Shown here: positions 10,988-23,118 of the stretch, one piece after another
How the letters are laid out: every line of letters starts with the position of its first letter
Numbering within the stretch: the first letter of the stretch is position 1
NCBI GenBank assembly: GCA_017506865.1
Contig: JAFCMP010000051.1
Span: 62,001 to 126,000, forward strand
Direction of reading: 5' to 3'
Source: Tribonema minus
Lineage: Eukaryota > Sar > Xanthophyceae > Tribonematales > Tribonemataceae
DNA: 64,000 nt
The notes under the pieces: generated by a model
What the model was told of the DNA's origin: nothing
The model's input: the letters and a program-made list of their open reading frames with translations, nothing else
The model's database searches: none
Position numbers and translations under genes: made by a program

Positions 10988-11343
10988 GTCACCCCCCCTA
11001 GGGCTATGCATAGCCCGATAATGGCAAGGCAGCCATGACTTCCCTGCTGCAAAGCACACTGCAGCAATGGCCGCTTGCACATAACGCTATAGCAAAGCTG
11101 CCTCTCACTGATGATGCAAAGCACCAAACAGCATGCTGATATGCGCTACGCACGACTTTGCACTAACCCTTACTTGAAGGCTACACCTATATGCTGCTGC
11201 CCACATGCATGCAGCTACAACTAGAGCAACTGGCATAAGCCCCACGCCACTACTAGTATGTCCAGCGCCTCTTCGCTGCCAGGACACCGTACTACGACCC
11301 CGCTATGCTCTTACGTAAGCCCAGACCACTAACTCCAGCTGCT

Positions 11344-12233
11344 TCACGCCAATACGCCGCCAGAGTTGCGCTTGATCAGAGCGCGGTCCTTGCGCCGAAA
11401 GTTGTGGATGTGGAAGGTGGTGGGCCCCGCGTTGGAAAGCGGATAGCCAGTAGGTGCCAAAGTAGGTGAAGAAGGGGTTGAAAGATGGGCTGCGTAGGCT
11501 ACCAGAGCCCAGCCGCTGCCGCTGTATGGCAGTCGCATACGTCGGTGCTCGAAGCCGGAAGCGTCAACGCCGCTGGGGGCGCTTTCGCTGTCGATGATGG
11601 GCGCTATTGAAGACGGCGAAGGTGCGCGCATTGCCAAGTCAATGCCGCACGTTGCGAGCGCATGGTGCACGTCGCCGGAGACGCCAGCGCAAACGCTGCT
11701 ACGGCACGGGCCGCTAAGCATGCGTCGCGCGCGTGGGAGTTTGTCAGCGCGGGTGCCGCCAGACCACGGGCTGAGGCGTGCGCGCTGCGCACAGTTGAAG
11801 GTGCCGACATAGGCGCTGCCGCGACGGGTGTCGCGACGCGCGAGCAGTGCGTCGAAGGATGCGCCGCTGCAGCACTGGTCGCGGCACGCGCAGTACGCGC
11901 AGAGAATGATGCGGGCGCCGGCGCCGCCATAGAACAGTATATGACGCACGCGCTGTGCGTAGAAGTCGCCGCTGATGTAGTTGGAGTTGGAGCGCTTGAA
12001 GTACTAGTAGGAGCGCTTGAAATTGTAGGCGCCGCCGCGGCCGTGGCCGGAGGCGCAATAGGTGGGGACGCCGTCGCCGGCGCGTGCGCCGCATCCGCTG
12101 CGGCTGACGCCACCGAAGGCGTTATTGCCGCTGCAGATGCAGGCGAAGTAGTGGGCGCGTCAAGCGCCGAAAAAGGATGCGCATCTTGCGCCATCGCGTC
12201 TGCTGCTAGCAAGGCTGTTGAGCCAGCTCCCAC
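11344..12233 (-). pseudogene. Degenerate second coding region of the LTR element
   Basis: In one minus-strand frame a protein-like sequence runs down to the stop at 11344, with RHILFYGGAGARIILCAYC followed by several cysteines, but the same frame carries a TAG near 12004 and a TGA near 12157. Upstream of the first stop the frame still reads SRSGCGARAGDGVPTYCASGHG, so the breaks look like decay of one ORF. The Cys-rich stretch recalls a nucleocapsid but does not fit a CCHC knuckle. A long Ala-rich frame over 11604-12233 is probably a GC-bias shadow. Confidence 0.4.
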
Positions 12234-12533
12234 CCCCCTTGATTTGGCGTGCCCCCCGTGCCGGGGCTGTGCGCGAACTTGAAGTCAACACGCCGCGCCG
12301 GCATGCCGCGCGCGGGTGCGGCCGGCTCGCGCAGCACTAAAGCCGCTGCAGAGTAGAGGGTTGCCGGCGGGAAGCCCGCCGCGTTGAGGTCTTCATCTCG
12401 CGCGCCGCGACAAAGCCACAGGTGCTGCGCCGGCGCCGGGGACGGCGCCGGTACGAAGGGTGGACAAGCTCGCCGCCTGCATGCAAAGGAAGAGAAAGAG
12501 CGGGCTGCTGCTGCGGTGCAGCTGCAGCGGTGA

Positions 12534-12535
<2 letters not shown>

Positions 12536-12606
<71 letters not shown>
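12536..12606. repeat. CTG trinucleotide microsatellite
   Basis: About 23 CTG units with one GTG interruption, inside the LTR element between its two coding regions. Confidence 0.9.
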
Positions 12607-12705
12607 ATTGACTGTGGTCCGGGGCGGCGCGTCACTACCGCCCCCATTGACATTAGGACCCCCAAGTGCTGCCCCTACGCCGAGGATTGGCGCAGGGCCG
12701 CACCC

Positions 12706-13770
12706 CTATTCTGGAACACACTCCTCGCCGTGCGCTTCACCACCCGCAGCTGCGCCAGATGCTGTTGCGTTTGGTGCCTCGCTGTTGTGGGTGTAATTGC
12801 TGTAGTAGTCGGCGTCGATGTCGCTGTTGAAGTCGTTGCTGCCGTGGTTGCAGCCGCCGTCTGAGCCGTAGACGCTGTCACTGTCGGCGGTGCGTGGCGC
12901 CGACCAATGCGCGTACGCCTTGATGTCTGTGGGGTATATGTCCCTGTCGTCCTCGCGCGCGGCTGCTATGTATATGGCAAGATCGGCTTGCCTGCGCAGG
13001 ACCTTCAAGAGGTCGCGCGTGGTGTGCGAATGTGGGTCGTCGGCGATGTGTGTCCAGGCTGCCGCAGTGGCTGAGTACTGCTGACGGCAGACCTCGAGCA
13101 GCGCGCTCAGCACGAAGTTGTCGTGCCTGGAATCGGCGCTGATGACCTCAACGGCTGCGGTGTTGACCTTGTGCACAAAGTGCTTCAGCGGAAAGCCTGT
13201 CGCCACTACCCAGCGAACAAGATCAGCGGCGAGCTCTGCAGGCCGCTTGAGCTCTAAGAACTGCGAGATTCTCGCAAAGAGCCACTCCAGCCTTGCCGTA
13301 TCGCTCAGCACTAAGCGTTCGCCTTCGCTAACCCACTCCGCCGCTTGCGCCGAAAGTGAGCTCACGAGGTAGGTGTCTCCGCCGCCGTCGTTGACGACAC
13401 GGTCGACCACCGCAAACACTGTAGTGCTGAACCAGAGAGCGCCAAAGTCGTCAGAGCTGATGAGCGCGGGCCACATGGGGCCATCGCGCGGCTTCTGACG
13501 TTTGTGGTTGGCTTTCTCGGTGATGAGGCTGGGTAACATGCGTCGCAGGTTGACGAGCGGGGCTAGGGAGGAGCCGGTGATACACGTGCGAGGCAGGTCG
13601 TCGGCGCGTAGCCTGATGGCCATGCGCGTGATGGCGTGCCCCTGCGCGTCAAACCACGCCTCCGTAAGCAAGCCCGCAGGCTGCCCTGGCCACACCGCTG
13701 CTGGCGCCAGCGCCGCCGCTGGGGCGCCGCGCCTGCCGCCACTGCCACTGCGCTCACTGCTGCTCGGGGT

Positions 13771-13850
<80 letters not shown>

Positions 13851-14106
13851 CATCGCCTCCACCGCCGCCGCCGCCACCGCTGTAGCGCGCCGCGCCGCCG
13901 CTTCCGCCGATGCTGCGCGCTGCGCCACTGCTTCCGCCGCTGCTGTACGCCGCGCAGCTGCCGCCGGCGCTGCGCGCCGCGTCGCCGCTGGCGCTGCCGT
14001 TGCGCGCCGCGTCGCCGCTGGCGCCGCGGCGTACGTCTGCGTTGCAACTCACGAGAGGGCGCGCCTGCTGCTGCGCCGTCGCACTGGTCCCTCGTACCGG
14101 AACCAA
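12706..14106 (-). CDS. Gag-like protein of the LTR element
   Basis: A 466-codon frame opens immediately inside the right LTR and stops at 12706. No ATG lies near its N-terminus; the first possible start is a TTG at 14106. An N-terminal Ala/Gly/Ser region and a long poly-Gly tract (from the CCG run at 13772-13848) precede a complex segment of about 300 residues. That segment includes PAGLLTEAWFDAQGHAITRM, LPSLITEKANHKRQKPRDGP, RISQFLELKRPAELAADLVR and LLEVCRQQYSATAAAWTHIA. The helical, tryptophan-containing layout and position fit a capsid-type Gag; no family was recognised. The C-terminus is acidic and Asn/Ser/Tyr-rich. Confidence 0.55.
13772..13848. repeat. CCG trinucleotide microsatellite
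   Basis: About 25 uninterrupted CCG units, read as poly-Gly by the Gag-like ORF on the minus strand. Confidence 0.95.
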
Positions 14107-14112
14107 TTAAGG

Positions 14113-14385
14113 TGCTGCTGCTATGGCATACAACACCACAGGGCAAAGCAAAGCACTAACACTCACACAGCACCACTCAGCCAAAGTGTGTGTGTTAGGA
14201 GGCTTGCTTCCCTGCTATGAAAGCACGCGTCGCAAGACTTGCAGTTGGCAGTTACACCTGACAGGGTGGGGGTATGAGCTGTTGGGGCTTCTACTCAGCC
14301 GACCTTAACCCTTAGCTACAAAGGTTGCAGCTTTTGTGTGCAAACACTGTGTGCAAACACTTGGTGATACTACAGAACCACCACA
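14113..14385 (-). repeat. Right LTR (5' LTR of the minus-strand element)
   Basis: Direct repeat of 10718-10987. Its right edge is 121 bp from the tRNA-Val copy that ends the right inverted-repeat arm. Confidence 0.8.
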
Positions 14386-14505
14386 TCCTGTATTGTAGTA
14401 TTAGCTGTGGCAAGTGAACATGATGATGTGGGAGTTCCTGCATCTTCCAGGATTCATGAATCCATAGTGTGAGTGACACGCCTCGTCTCGTGCTGGTCAC
14501 TGCTG

Positions 14506-14577
14506 CACTTCGGATGGGTTTCGAACCCACGACCTTGTGCATGTCAAGCACACGCTCTACCGCTGAGCTACCGTAGC
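14506..14577 (-). tRNA. tRNA-Val (GAC), second copy in the right arm
   Basis: Identical to the copy at 5626-5697 across the cloverleaf, including the acceptor A-A mismatch. The arm boundary falls at the last acceptor base, so here the discriminator base is G instead of A. The shared mismatch shows one copy derives from the other or both from the same repeat; retention of cytosolic function is doubtful. Confidence 0.65.
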
Positions 14578-15798
14578 TGGTGGTCTGAATCATGCTACAG
14601 CAACTACTAACTGGTATGTACCTTCATTTGGAGTGTCACTGCCTCCTCCTTGTGGCTGATGTACTTCCAGTTCCAACAACCAGATTGGTCCCTGAAGACT
14701 CCATGCATCATGCTGCACCCAAAAGTGCCTTGTGCGTGTTTTCACTACCCTGCGGCTATCTCTCTGTCGAGCTTGTGCTTTGATCAATTTCTGCATGCTG
14801 CTGGTATCTGACCGCTTTCTGGAAGTGCACACCACTGATTATGCCTTTGCTGGAAGTGCACACCACTGCAGTACTGATGTGCCTTTTGCTGCGACCCGAA
14901 CTATATTGTTTTGCAAATCATCGAAAAAGAGCTCTAGTCAGCTATCTCAGCCTTCTGGACACAGGTGGGGATTCATTAGGGGTTTATTTGGGGGGTAGTA
15001 TCTTGGGGGGGTAGTATCCTTATAATGGGAATCGGAGCATCAACCCTTACATTGGACAAGTCTCGGCGTCCGCCGTCGGGAACCCACACATGGTGAATTG
15101 CCCAGTGCCTAGTCCAAGGAAATATCCTATAGAAAAATTCCATGACAGAATCGGGGGTTTGCACTCCTGTCTGCACCGTACCTACCAGGCAGGTTTCGCA
15201 CTGTTACGCTACGGTCAAGTGTTGAATACTTACGACCGCAGTGAGCATCTACTGGTACCTGATCATCATCGGCACGTACTGACGGCAGCGGCGACGTGCT
15301 CGCCATCTCAATGATGCTCAGGGTTGCTTTTGCTTCCTCTCTTCTCCCATCTGAGCTACCGTAGCTTCAAGAAGTTCGCGTTTTGACATGCGATCCTTGC
15401 AAAGTTTTGCTACCTGAGGTCGATTCATGAGTGTTCCTTGTGTAATGTTTGTACCTGGCTGGATTTGCGGTGTAAGCGTGCACTCACACACCTCTGAGAC
15501 GCACATCATGGGGTGACATGCGGCATTATGATACACTTATGGCATCATGCCATGTATCTATCCACCTATATATATCTCTGATGCTGGCAGGTAGAGGTAT
15601 ACCAGCGCACTCTCCAGTCAACTGTAGTGGGGTAGTACTTGAAGGCACTGTGGCACCCACACACACCATTTGTGACACATTTTGCTCACTTGAAGAAAAG
15701 CAACTCAGCAGAGCTCAGCACACGTTGAGGTCGGGATGCTTGTGTTTCCAGTTCACTTCATCACATGCTCTCGTGAGTTGTGTCGGCTGATAACTTGA
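14507..15798 (-). repeat. Right arm of the large inverted repeat
   Basis: Reverse complement of 4324-5696. Inner boundary: the 3' end of the tRNA. Outer boundary: around 15798, where AAGTTATCAG corresponds to AAGTTGTCAG at 4324. It lacks the 25-bp insertion present in the left arm near 5301. Confidence 0.85.
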
Positions 15799-15946
15799 AA
15801 AACAACCTTGATGCTTTTCAGCTGTGGAGCTGGAATCTAACTGCCAAACTTGTGTGCAGTAAATGGCTAAGGATGGTATGGTACACTCCGCCGTCACGGT
15901 TGCTTTTACCAGTGTGTGGTAGTGCTGGTATGGCTGGTTGACTCAT

Positions 15947-15980
<34 letters not shown>

Positions 15981-17295
15981 CACAGTGTGTGTGCATATGT
16001 GTGTGGTCTTTATTGCAATTACCGCCATGAAAAGGAGTAGTCAGGAACTTGTGTCCATGGACAGAAACTGGGTGACATATTGCATGCACTGATATGTCAT
16101 CCTGTGTGAGTAGTGCCAAGCAGTGGGTTGATTTTTCGTTCGTGTGTGTGGATGTGTGTGCGGGGGAGGGTATAAATATACAAGGGTAATAGTGGTGGGG
16201 GCTGCAGCCCTTGCTCAAAAGCGCTGCCGACAGGGTCAACGAGGGCGAGCCTCCTGTGGCACCCAGCAGCGTGCGAGTGCCTAAAGACGTTGCTTCTTAT
16301 CTGGTAAGCACCATCTTAAACTGCGTCCGCAGATGGACGAACATCCCCGTTTGATCTCACGTCCTCGAAGTCAGAAGTCAAAAACTATGCTTTTAAAGAG
16401 TCTGGTGCCGCTCTGGAAGTGACGTTCTGCCTTGTGTGCCAGCGATGAAGCAGGCTGCTGCATCCATCACGTAAAGTAATACTGATGCAGCACAGGGGGA
16501 CATCAACTGTGTCACAATGACATCAGGCACAATCACTAGCCGATGGTGGAAGCTTGACCCCCCCATGAAAAGAATTTGATGGTACCAAAGCCCCTGTTTG
16601 AGTCAAGTAGCTCAGATTCTTTGGCTTGACAGGTCCTTCGATGGACCTGGCCACTGTTGCGAGGCACCAAACTTCGAGATTTCCAGGCTATGCAGTGGCG
16701 GAAGTGGCAGCTGAATGTGCAGAAAAGTCTTGCCAAAATTATCGGCGATCGCTCCAGGTCCACCAGGTTCAATTTTTTCTGATTTGGGCGGTTTTAGCCT
16801 GTTGTAGTCGGTTTGAGTCGCAATACAGTCGGCTGCAATGTAAGCGACTTATCCGGACTTTTTGTGAGAAAGGCCGGCTAAAGCCAGACACACTAGTAAG
16901 TAGAAGTATTATCCATCTCGACTGTGGAAATTCTGGTACACATGACACACTTCCCATGTCATCAACAGTACTAATATGTCAACCCCCGTCCCCCTAGTCA
17001 CTGCCTCCACTGTAGCACTGTGAAGCGCCCTGTATCCTGATGGCTGCAATTGGTGAGCGCTCTAGCGTGTCATGACTCATGTGCACGTGCAATGGCTGCA
17101 GTTAAACTTCGGAAGAGCGCAAAGGGCGCGCACGCAGTCCGGTGGCACCCTCATCATGTGTACAACAGGTAGACACAAGTGCTAAAGCTTTACAACTGGA
17201 GGGTTTTAGTCAGGTATCTGTGTGTTCAAGAGGAATTCTGCCGTGTTGCCGCTGTCACACGATGAAAACGGTTGGGTCTTAAATACCCCCATAGC
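15799..17295. other. Gene-free stretch
   Basis: Contains a CG/TG alternating tract at 15949-15980 and no recognisable gene. An open plus-strand frame over 16626-16997 was inspected and not recognised. Confidence 0.5.
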
Positions 17296-19479
17296 CTTGT
17301 ACGTATGGACTTGTATTTATAAAGGCCCAAGGGAGGCCGGGTTGCCTATGCAATCGAAAAGCTGGCGTCAACGCAGCAGCCTAGTCTGCGCTCTGCCCTA
17401 GGAGTTTGGATACCGGCGCCGCAACACAGCCCAGCATTCGCGCTCCACGTGTGTATGCCATGACGCGCTCCGCCAACTCCCGCGCCAGCGATATGCTCAG
17501 CTCAATGTGGATCTGACGCTTAGGTAACCCGGCCTTGCGTAACACATCTGCCTTCCCCCCCCCTGAGCACAGTGCTGAGTGCATTGCCAACTCCTTAACA
17601 AAAAGGCTTGTCTGCTTGCCCAGCCGTCCGTACGACTCCTGCACGAATGGCACAAAAGCCCAAGATGACGTCAAGGTGCCGGTGTGGTGCTTGACCTTTG
17701 CGTCCTCCCCCACCCCAGCAGCATAGCCGTCCGTGTTCGAGGCATTTGTTTTGCCTGTCAGGTACGAGCTCGCTGTGGGCGCGCGCACACTTGTGTCTAG
17801 CACTATTCCCTTGTTACGGTATGCACTGCTAAAGTGCAGACACCCTGGGTCAATGACTGTGTCCGCCCGATACCCCGGTACCTTGAAGACGCTAGCGTCC
17901 TCATTGCGGACAATAGAGACATGGTGCTGTCTCAAGATGCGCTGTAGGCACCGCTTTTGGGCAGTGTGTGTCGCGTTGTGCCCCCGTATGTGCTGGCTGG
18001 GGCAGCTGATCGCATGCGTGGAGGTGGGGCTCACGTCACTGCACCGCCATGGGCACACCTCGCCCTGTATGCCCCACCCGTCTATAAAGATCGCAACCAA
18101 AATCATCGTGGCTGCTGCCATACTGGACATGGGCGCCGCACCCGGGCGGTCATTGGCAGCGGGTGGCACGCTCATCCACGCCATTGCCCCGGACGCACGC
18201 TGGCTGCGCAGCTGCGCCAGGACCCGCGCGCTAGCCTGTTGGCGGCGGCGGCTGGTGTCACGCGAGTCACCAATAAGTGTAGCCTGCGTCGGCTTGCCCA
18301 CGGCACCAGCCGAGGCAGCCTCTAGGTCCTCCAGCAGGCAGTCCTCGTATTGACGTCGAAGAACATTTGAAAGGCCGGCTTGTAGTCCGTGCGTGAATTG
18401 ACCGCGCCGGCGGCGGGGCACTACCTTCCTGCAGATCTCGTCAGCATAGGCCTCCCAGTCGTCGTCGTCGTCCTCCTGCCCGCCGCTGCAGCTGCTTTCT
18501 TCCGCGCTAGTTTGTGTTTTAGCGGGCGTGGAAGAGGCAGCCGCGGCAGCGGCTTGAGGGCCAGGTACGGTCGCCGCCGTAGCGGCCGCCTCGGCGCCAG
18601 GCACAATGCCGTGGGTGTGTGGAGCTGGCTCAGTGGTCCCCGTCTCCGTGACGGCGGTTGCGGCGTAGATCGCTTGCACCGCAGTGGGGAGCGTCGACGC
18701 TGCGGCCGTCGTATCTGCTGCCCACCGTAGCAACGATGCTGGGAGCTGCTCGGCCACAGCTGTGCGTGATTTTTCGCCGCCATCAGCTGCCAGCGCTCGC
18801 GTAGAGCGTCGCACGGCCTCGATGATTGGCGGCAGTCCCTGGTCCTCGCGCATTGCGCATGAGTGCTGCGCGAACCAGGTGACTGCGCCGTGTTCGTCAG
18901 TGCCGAGCCTCAGGGCCCCTGCTGCCACAGTGGCATGAATTATTGCAGGCCGCAGTGTTGTGCATGCCTGGGCCGTGTATGCGGCTGGTGCCAGTAGCCC
19001 CAAAGCGGCAAGCCCAGACCGCCTCGTCGCTTCGGCAACCGTGACGCCCGCAGTGGCACTGCGATGTCCGTGAGTTCTGGCGGGCCCAAGCGCGGCAATA
19101 CCAGCACGCTGCCACTGCTGGCTTCCTCATTGTCACCAGCAGTGCAGGCGGCCAGCAGGTGTGACTTCATGACTGCCGCGGTAGCGCAGCCGTGCAGGCG
19201 CAGCATGCGTTCAAGCGTCCATGCACAGAACCCGTCAATTGCGTGCAGCCATGTCTCACTCAAAGCCGTGTCAACGACCCGAGCTAAGAAGCCCATGCGC
19301 TTCGTCAGTGACCTGCGCAGAATGAACTGTGCTGCCTGTAGGTGATGCCGCGCCATTCCAGCTAGCTGCCACGACAATCGCCATGTCCCTGCGTCAACAA
19401 GATGCTTGCTCATAGCCTTGTACTGGTTTATGAGTGTGCACCTAGCTGCAAACGGTTTATGCGGCTGAAACGTCTTCAA
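17296..19479 (-). mobile_element. LINE-B: 5'-truncated, frameshifted non-LTR retrotransposon
   Basis: Two minus-strand frames make up the 3' half of a non-LTR element. The first (19479 to about 19010) has the typical end of the reverse transcriptase region, RRSLTKRMGFLARVV then LPKRRGGLGL. At about 19010 a one-base shift moves the reading to the second frame (continuing ALGLLAPAAYTAQA down to 17381). There a Cys-His knuckle (VCPWRC ... THAISC ... GHNATH), GYRADTVIDPG and GIVLDTSVRAPTASSYL mark a restriction-like endonuclease, followed by a tail with ESYGRLGKQTSLFVKELA. A 100-residue Ala/Thr/Asp-rich insert interrupts the usual spacing. The 3' UTR runs to about 17296; the reverse transcriptase core is absent. 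Confidence 0.75.
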
Positions 19480-22400
19480 CTCTCAATGCGCAAACGTGCA
19501 TTGCCGAGGCATGCTGCAGTTTCTCAGGTGACCGCAGAGCTACTGCACCTTCCTTACATGGCCATATGGTCATGCACACACGCAGGAGCATCTATCTCAC
19601 ATGCAGATCTGCCAAAGGAGCCAAAGGAGCTTTCATTCCGTGCAGTTTCAATCAGCCGCACAAGGGTAGACCAAGTACATGGCGGTCTGACCCCCGCCTC
19701 CCACCACCACCACCATCACCAACTCTGTTACCTCCAATGTGAAAATGATGAACATTCCTCACCACGGTTGAGTGTGGCTGCACGCACTGCGACCGCCTTA
19801 TTCGGAGCTACTTACTGCATGCATTCATTAATGTCGCCACACCTCATCACGTAGGGTTTTACATAGTCCCCTTCCTAGGCATACTATAGTTTGGCATGCT
19901 GCGGATGCCCGAACGGCCGCCTGCGGCTCATCAAAGTGACTGCACACATGTATACTACATATCAAACTGTCTATTGTAAGCGCAATCATCACCTTGAAGC
20001 ACAATTCTTTGGCACTTTGACAACCACAGCACACTGCTGCCTAGCTTGCCTAGTGATACCTCAGATCAGAAATGGCTATCAATAAGCTGTGAACCCCCAA
20101 CGTCGCCCAGTGCAGCCCGCTGCCGTGGAAGCCCACCTGCGCCATGGTGACCTTGGCCCCGTTGGCATCAAAGCTCGGCACCCCGAAGCAGAGGGCGACC
20201 AGGGAGTGAGCAAGCAGAAGGCAGAAGCCATGTAGGCACGAGAGGCATGGAGGCACCAGAGGCACAGGCCACAGGAGGAGTGACACTGAAGGGGGGGGGG
20301 GGGGCGGTGCGCGTGTAGAGCGCTGCTGTACAGCAAACGGCACGGCGTAGTGTACAGCGATGCCGTACGTGCATACTTAAATATATAGAAGCACCATATT
20401 GGAGGATGTCGTGGGAGCACAGGACAGGGAATCGAAGTCAGACTCGCCACGAGTCTGACTCAAATGCACAGGGCGCGCTCGCCACGCGCAAGTCATGTTT
20501 GTCATGGTCAGATGCTCACAGCGCCTCCGAGACGCAGTTGCTGTGCCGGCTTTGGCTGCGGCGGCACAGCTTGCCACTGGGTCAATGCCGCACGTGCATA
20601 TCATGCGGGAGAATGTGCCGGCGGCACTGTATACAGTTGCACATGGGAGTGTTTGACATTTGCGTGCGCTGCAGGGCGCCTCCAGCATTCACAAGCTCTA
20701 CTCAAGTCAATTGGGCGGTTTGGCGGTGGCGGGACAGGCTGGGAGGCAACTTGACGCTTGTAGGGGTCACCAATGCAGTGCATACTTTTGTTAGTTATCA
20801 GGGTGAAGATTGATAAGTCAGCCACGCCGCCGGACTTCAAGCTGTCCATACCTGTACGTGCGTGGTTCAAAGTGGAGGAAGGGGGGGGGAAGCACCGTGC
20901 GCACACATTTGTGGTGCTTGTGAGGCTTGGAGGGGTGGGTGCGACCAGGGCAATTGAAGCAAATGCATTTCTGCGTTGCCAAGTACCGGTCATGCATGCC
21001 ATGTGCCACGATGCTGGTGCACTTGTCATCATCGCCATGCAAAGAGCATCGCAATCTGCGACTGTCATGTGTGCTGCAAACCGGCATATTGAATTGCTAC
21101 CACTTCCTGGGTGGGGGGGGGGGGGGGGGCTGCCTTGAGGTGTAAGTTATCTTGCAAAAGATCTTCAAGGAGGCCAGCTCGAAGACTTGCTGAATGCACA
21201 ACACCGGGAGCTGGGGGGAGGGCACGATTTCTTCAGCTTTAAAAGTTATGACTGCAGCTTTCAGGCAGGCCCGTACCGACTCATGCGAAGCAGTGCCACG
21301 GTCCGACGGCGAGCGTGATACATGTCCTTGACACACGTTGGTGCATTGATTCATGCCATGCAGAGAAGCTCAGGCGCAACGTGTCTGCAGAAAATGCATT
21401 TGAAGGCAAAACGGCCATGTGTTTGGAGAAAAAAAATAGTACGTGTCAGACTGAAGTCCCAAAAATAGAGAACTAAATTTCTCCTACTTCATTCAATTGC
21501 TAACCTACCTTACCTTCATAGTCAAAGCAAAATCAGTCACTTACACAACGTGCTTGCGCAGGTCAGCACACCGTCCCCAGTATTTCTTGCTGCGCCTTCA
21601 ACAAAAACAACATACTATGTCAACCACACATGTCCCTCTCATTGCTACCAATGAACAATTGAATATGCATATATTTGTTGTGGCTGATACGCAGAGTTGT
21701 CAATGGCAGAAGCGGCATGCATGCTACCAAACCGCGTGGCGAGCGGCCATTCATTCAATCACTGCACAATCCCCAGGGGACCATCACATCGCATTGCTCA
21801 ACACGCAGTACACACCTTCTCGAGCCAAAAAAATGAAGATGTTGCAGTTGGGTTTGTTATTCACGACGATCAAGCACAGGGACCACATGCTCAATGATCA
21901 GCCGAGCACCGCAGCGCACACTGCAGCCAGCCAGGTGAGCGTATTTGTAATATTACATGCACGCAAGCTTGGCGTGTGTATTACGACAGGTCTCCCCCAC
22001 ACCATAACTGCGTAGCTGCACACTGCTGCTAGAAAAATTGTGTGCAGCGCAAGTGTGCGGCGCACGTGTGCGGCGCATGTGTGTGCACAAACCAGTGCTC
22101 AGCATGTGGTCAAAGGGCAGGCGTGCTGCCAAGCCACAACGCACGCACCACTGCCTTTAAGCGGTAACTTACGGTGCGGGTCCACGTTCTGTGCAGCAGC
22201 ATCAGCACGCGCCACCAGCACACTACAACTACAAAGATGTAAGCAGGTCCTTGCCGGGAAGCCCAGCTCAGCAAGTAAAATGTCAAGCTTCTCCCCAACT
22301 TGTCGCATGTGGCTGCAGAAGACGGCGTTTGTACATCTCTCGAGCAAACCATGTCTGCGCCAGGAGCATCTTGCACTAGTATACCAAGTCGTGTGCACGG

Positions 22401-22675
22401 CGCTCAACGACAGCATGACGGCGCGGCCGCCAATGCGTAGCGTAGTTTCAAATCAGTCTGCGAAGTCGTTACGCCCTAAGTGTAGGCATGCCTAGGCAGT
22501 TGCGTACGTTACCCACACCGCTTCCTTTAAAGTTTGTAGTTAGCGCACCACCAGCGGTCGCCGCAGCGATGATGAGACTTGCCGCATAGCGCACACCCCG
22601 CCCCCCCCCCCCCCCCCCCCACCCCCCCATTTCCCAGTCTCAACCCAGCGGACTCCTGCAGCCCCTGGTCAGAAG
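19480..22675. other. Gene-free stretch with homopolymer runs
   Basis: No gene recognised. A minus-strand frame at 20343-20050 reads in part SLVALCFGVPSFDANGAKVT and ends ISDLRYH; it may be a lone exon but has no known family. G runs occur at 20290-20304 and 21113-21129 and a 20-C run at 22601-22620. Confidence 0.45.
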
Positions 22676-22677
22676 AC

Positions 22678-22703
22678 TAACCCTACCCCTAACCCTAACC
22701 CTA
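22678..22703. repeat. Interstitial telomere-type repeat (CCCTAA)
   Basis: CTAACCCTACCCCTAACCCT with a further copy, next to C-rich sequence. Confidence 0.75.
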
Positions 22704-22739
22704 GTGCTCAGGCGGCAGTCGTTGAGCACTGCAGCAATG

Positions 22740-23118
22740 CCAGAGACGGCCACTGAGCGCTGCAACCGCTGCGCCGCCGCAGCCAGACTGAGCCCTGCCG
22801 CATGAGCCTTCACTCCGCAGCAGCCTTCTGCCTAGGCGACGACACCATGAGCAGCACGGCCGATGAAAATGCACCGTTGCTGGGTGTTGAGCGCTGCTGC
22901 AGCACTGGCAGCGTGGCCGGTGGAGCACTGTTGCGGATGCTGAGCGCTGGCACAGAACATGCGCCCCACTCCCGGCGGCCTTGTAGGAAATCGTCTTCCT
23001 GGGCCAGAAGAGGATGTTCAGAGCCCACACTTGACGAGACCGTACTCCTCAGCATGCGTGTGCAAGGGCTGCATCAACATCATCAGCTGCTGAGAGCTAC
23101 GCGCGGCAGAGCACGCGC
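22740..23118 (-). repeat. Echoes of the UPF0060 gene's 3' end
   Basis: On the minus strand near 23020-22985 the sequence reads ALNILFWPRKTIS, a decayed copy of the terminal ALIMFFWPRKKATGE of the UPF0060 protein, without its stop. Further left, words related to GAGCGCTG and GTGGCCGG recur several times. It lies just downstream of the stop at 23119. Confidence 0.55.

Larger units (their letters stand above)
10718..14385 (-). mobile_element. Non-autonomous LTR retrotransposon
   Basis: Two direct repeats of about 270 bp (10718-10987 and 14113-14385), each bounded by TG...CA, flank 3.1 kb. The element is read on the minus strand: next to the right LTR is a possible primer-binding region beginning TTGGTTCCGG, and just before the left LTR a G-rich tract (TAGGGGGGGTGAC) could be the polypurine tract. 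The interior carries a gag-like ORF but no protease, reverse transcriptase or integrase, so it would depend on enzymes supplied in trans. If the LTR is extended to TTAAGG...ACCAC, both flanks carry ATCC, a possible 4-bp target duplication; with strict TG...CA ends no duplication is visible. Confidence 0.7.

Noticed and set aside
12706-14220. Long Ala-rich and Arg-rich frames on both strands across 11600-14220
   Set aside because: They are GC-driven shadows of the Gag-like frame and of the CCG/CTG repeats; compositions are almost only Ala, Arg, Ser and Pro.
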